Positions 21,279 to 21,679 of a stretch of 21,679 nucleotides of DNA are shown here, piece after piece. A model generated the notes under the pieces. It worked only from the letters and a program-made list of their open reading frames with translations, did no database searches and was not told the DNA's origin. This stretch comes from a virus: positions 1 to 21,679 of IMG/VR virus record IMGVR_UViG_3300010316_000062. One strand, written 5' to 3'. A program made the translations under genes and the position numbers. Position 1 is the stretch's first letter. Every line of letters starts with the position of its first letter.

Positions 21279-21679
21279 CTGGTGCTTGTCCTTGCTGTAG
21301 TTGTTGGGCGATCATTGGCCCGACTTGCTTCATCATCTCAGGTGCGAGGTTCTGCATTGAAGCAGTCTGTTGATCCTGCTCTTGCTTGGCTGCACGATCT
21401 GCAGACGAGATCAGGAGGCCTTTGGTTTCTATGCCGTCAGACACGGCGAGGCGGGATGCGAGTTCATCCAAGTTGATGTAGCTTTCGAGCTTTTCCTTAC
21501 CCACGAGCTGGGCAATGGTCTCGGCGTAGCGCATCAGCTTGTCGCGGTCGTGCCCACGTCCAAGAGCAGCGAAGCCTGTCACGATGACTGGCTCAACACC
21601 CTCGGGAAGCTGTGGCATTTTCCCACCCTTACGGAGCAGGAATAGACGACGACGCACGAATGGCAGCTGGAAGTCTTGG
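21235..21679 (-). CDS. Portal (head-tail connector) protein, C-terminal part only
   Basis: The frame is open to the right edge (…QDFQLPFVRRRLFLLRKGGK), so the N-terminal portion lies outside the window; the visible part is 147 aa. It has the T7-like portal end motif PQLPEGVEPVIVTGFAALGR GHD, then KLMRYAETIAQLV, and a Gln/Pro-rich tail (PMIAQQLQQGQAPDGQPPSP). The dodecameric portal forms the DNA entry vertex, binding terminase during packaging and the tail afterwards. Its tail is overlapped by the 39-aa gene. Confidence 0.9.
   Translation of the reverse strand, partial: QDFQLPFVRRRLFLLRKGGKMPQLPEGVEPVIVTGFAALGRGHDRDKLMRYAETIAQLVGKEKLESYINLDELASRLAVSDGIETKGLLISSADRAAKQEQDQQTASMQNLAPEMMKQVGPMIAQQLQQGQAPDGQPPSPQGPAVAA

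Overview
The window is the late (structural, lysis and packaging) half of a T7-like podovirus genome, read entirely from the minus strand. Going from the right edge leftwards, the order is portal C-terminus, scaffold, a small lysis-type cassette, major capsid, tail tubular A, tail tubular B, four internal/ejection proteins, two collagen-containing tail-fibre proteins, a beta-helix tailspike, a holin-like protein, small terminase, large terminase, then accessory small genes and a BspA-like repeat protein. This is the T7 gene 8 to 19.5 order. Most lengths are close to T7 (for example 807 aa for gp12, 745 for gp15, 197 for gp14, 590 for gp19). Genes are tightly packed, often with ATGA/TGATG/GTGA overlaps, and no convincing gene lies on the plus strand. 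GC content is moderately high. A marine alphaproteobacterial (Roseobacter-type) host is plausible, but that is inference only.

Regulation looks T7-like as well. A 20-bp element of the form TAATTACCCRCCACCATAGC (minus strand) occurs twice with one mismatch. Each copy starts at a stop codon: one is upstream of the capsid gene (the place of T7 phi10), the other just after the large terminase gene (the place of T7 phiOR). It resembles the T3/T7 promoter class, so the phage very probably encodes a single-subunit RNA polymerase outside the window. A strong intrinsic terminator follows the capsid gene (the place of T7 Tphi).

Positions 1-679 hold no believable gene but several short repeat families: a 10-bp GGCTGTGGCT array, a 22-bp array with CCCTAAG cores on both strands, and two copies of a 15-bp inverted repeat. 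This resembles the short-repeat DNA near T7 genome ends and is probably close to the terminal repeat.

Departures from T7 are the most interesting parts. (1) Spanin-like genes sit between scaffold and capsid instead of beside the terminase genes. (2) An M15-type peptidase motif lies in the gp15-like ejection protein, and no lytic transglycosylase is visible in the gp16-like protein. (3) There are four small genes that simple ORF calling misses: a 48-aa membrane protein, a 37-aa zinc-ribbon protein, a 39-aa Lys-rich protein overlapping the portal gene, and a possible 50-aa leader ORF. (4) A hairpin splits the ribosome binding site of the tail-fibre gene. (5) A terminal BspA-like protein has six nearly identical 72-bp repeats that differ only at amino-acid-changing positions.
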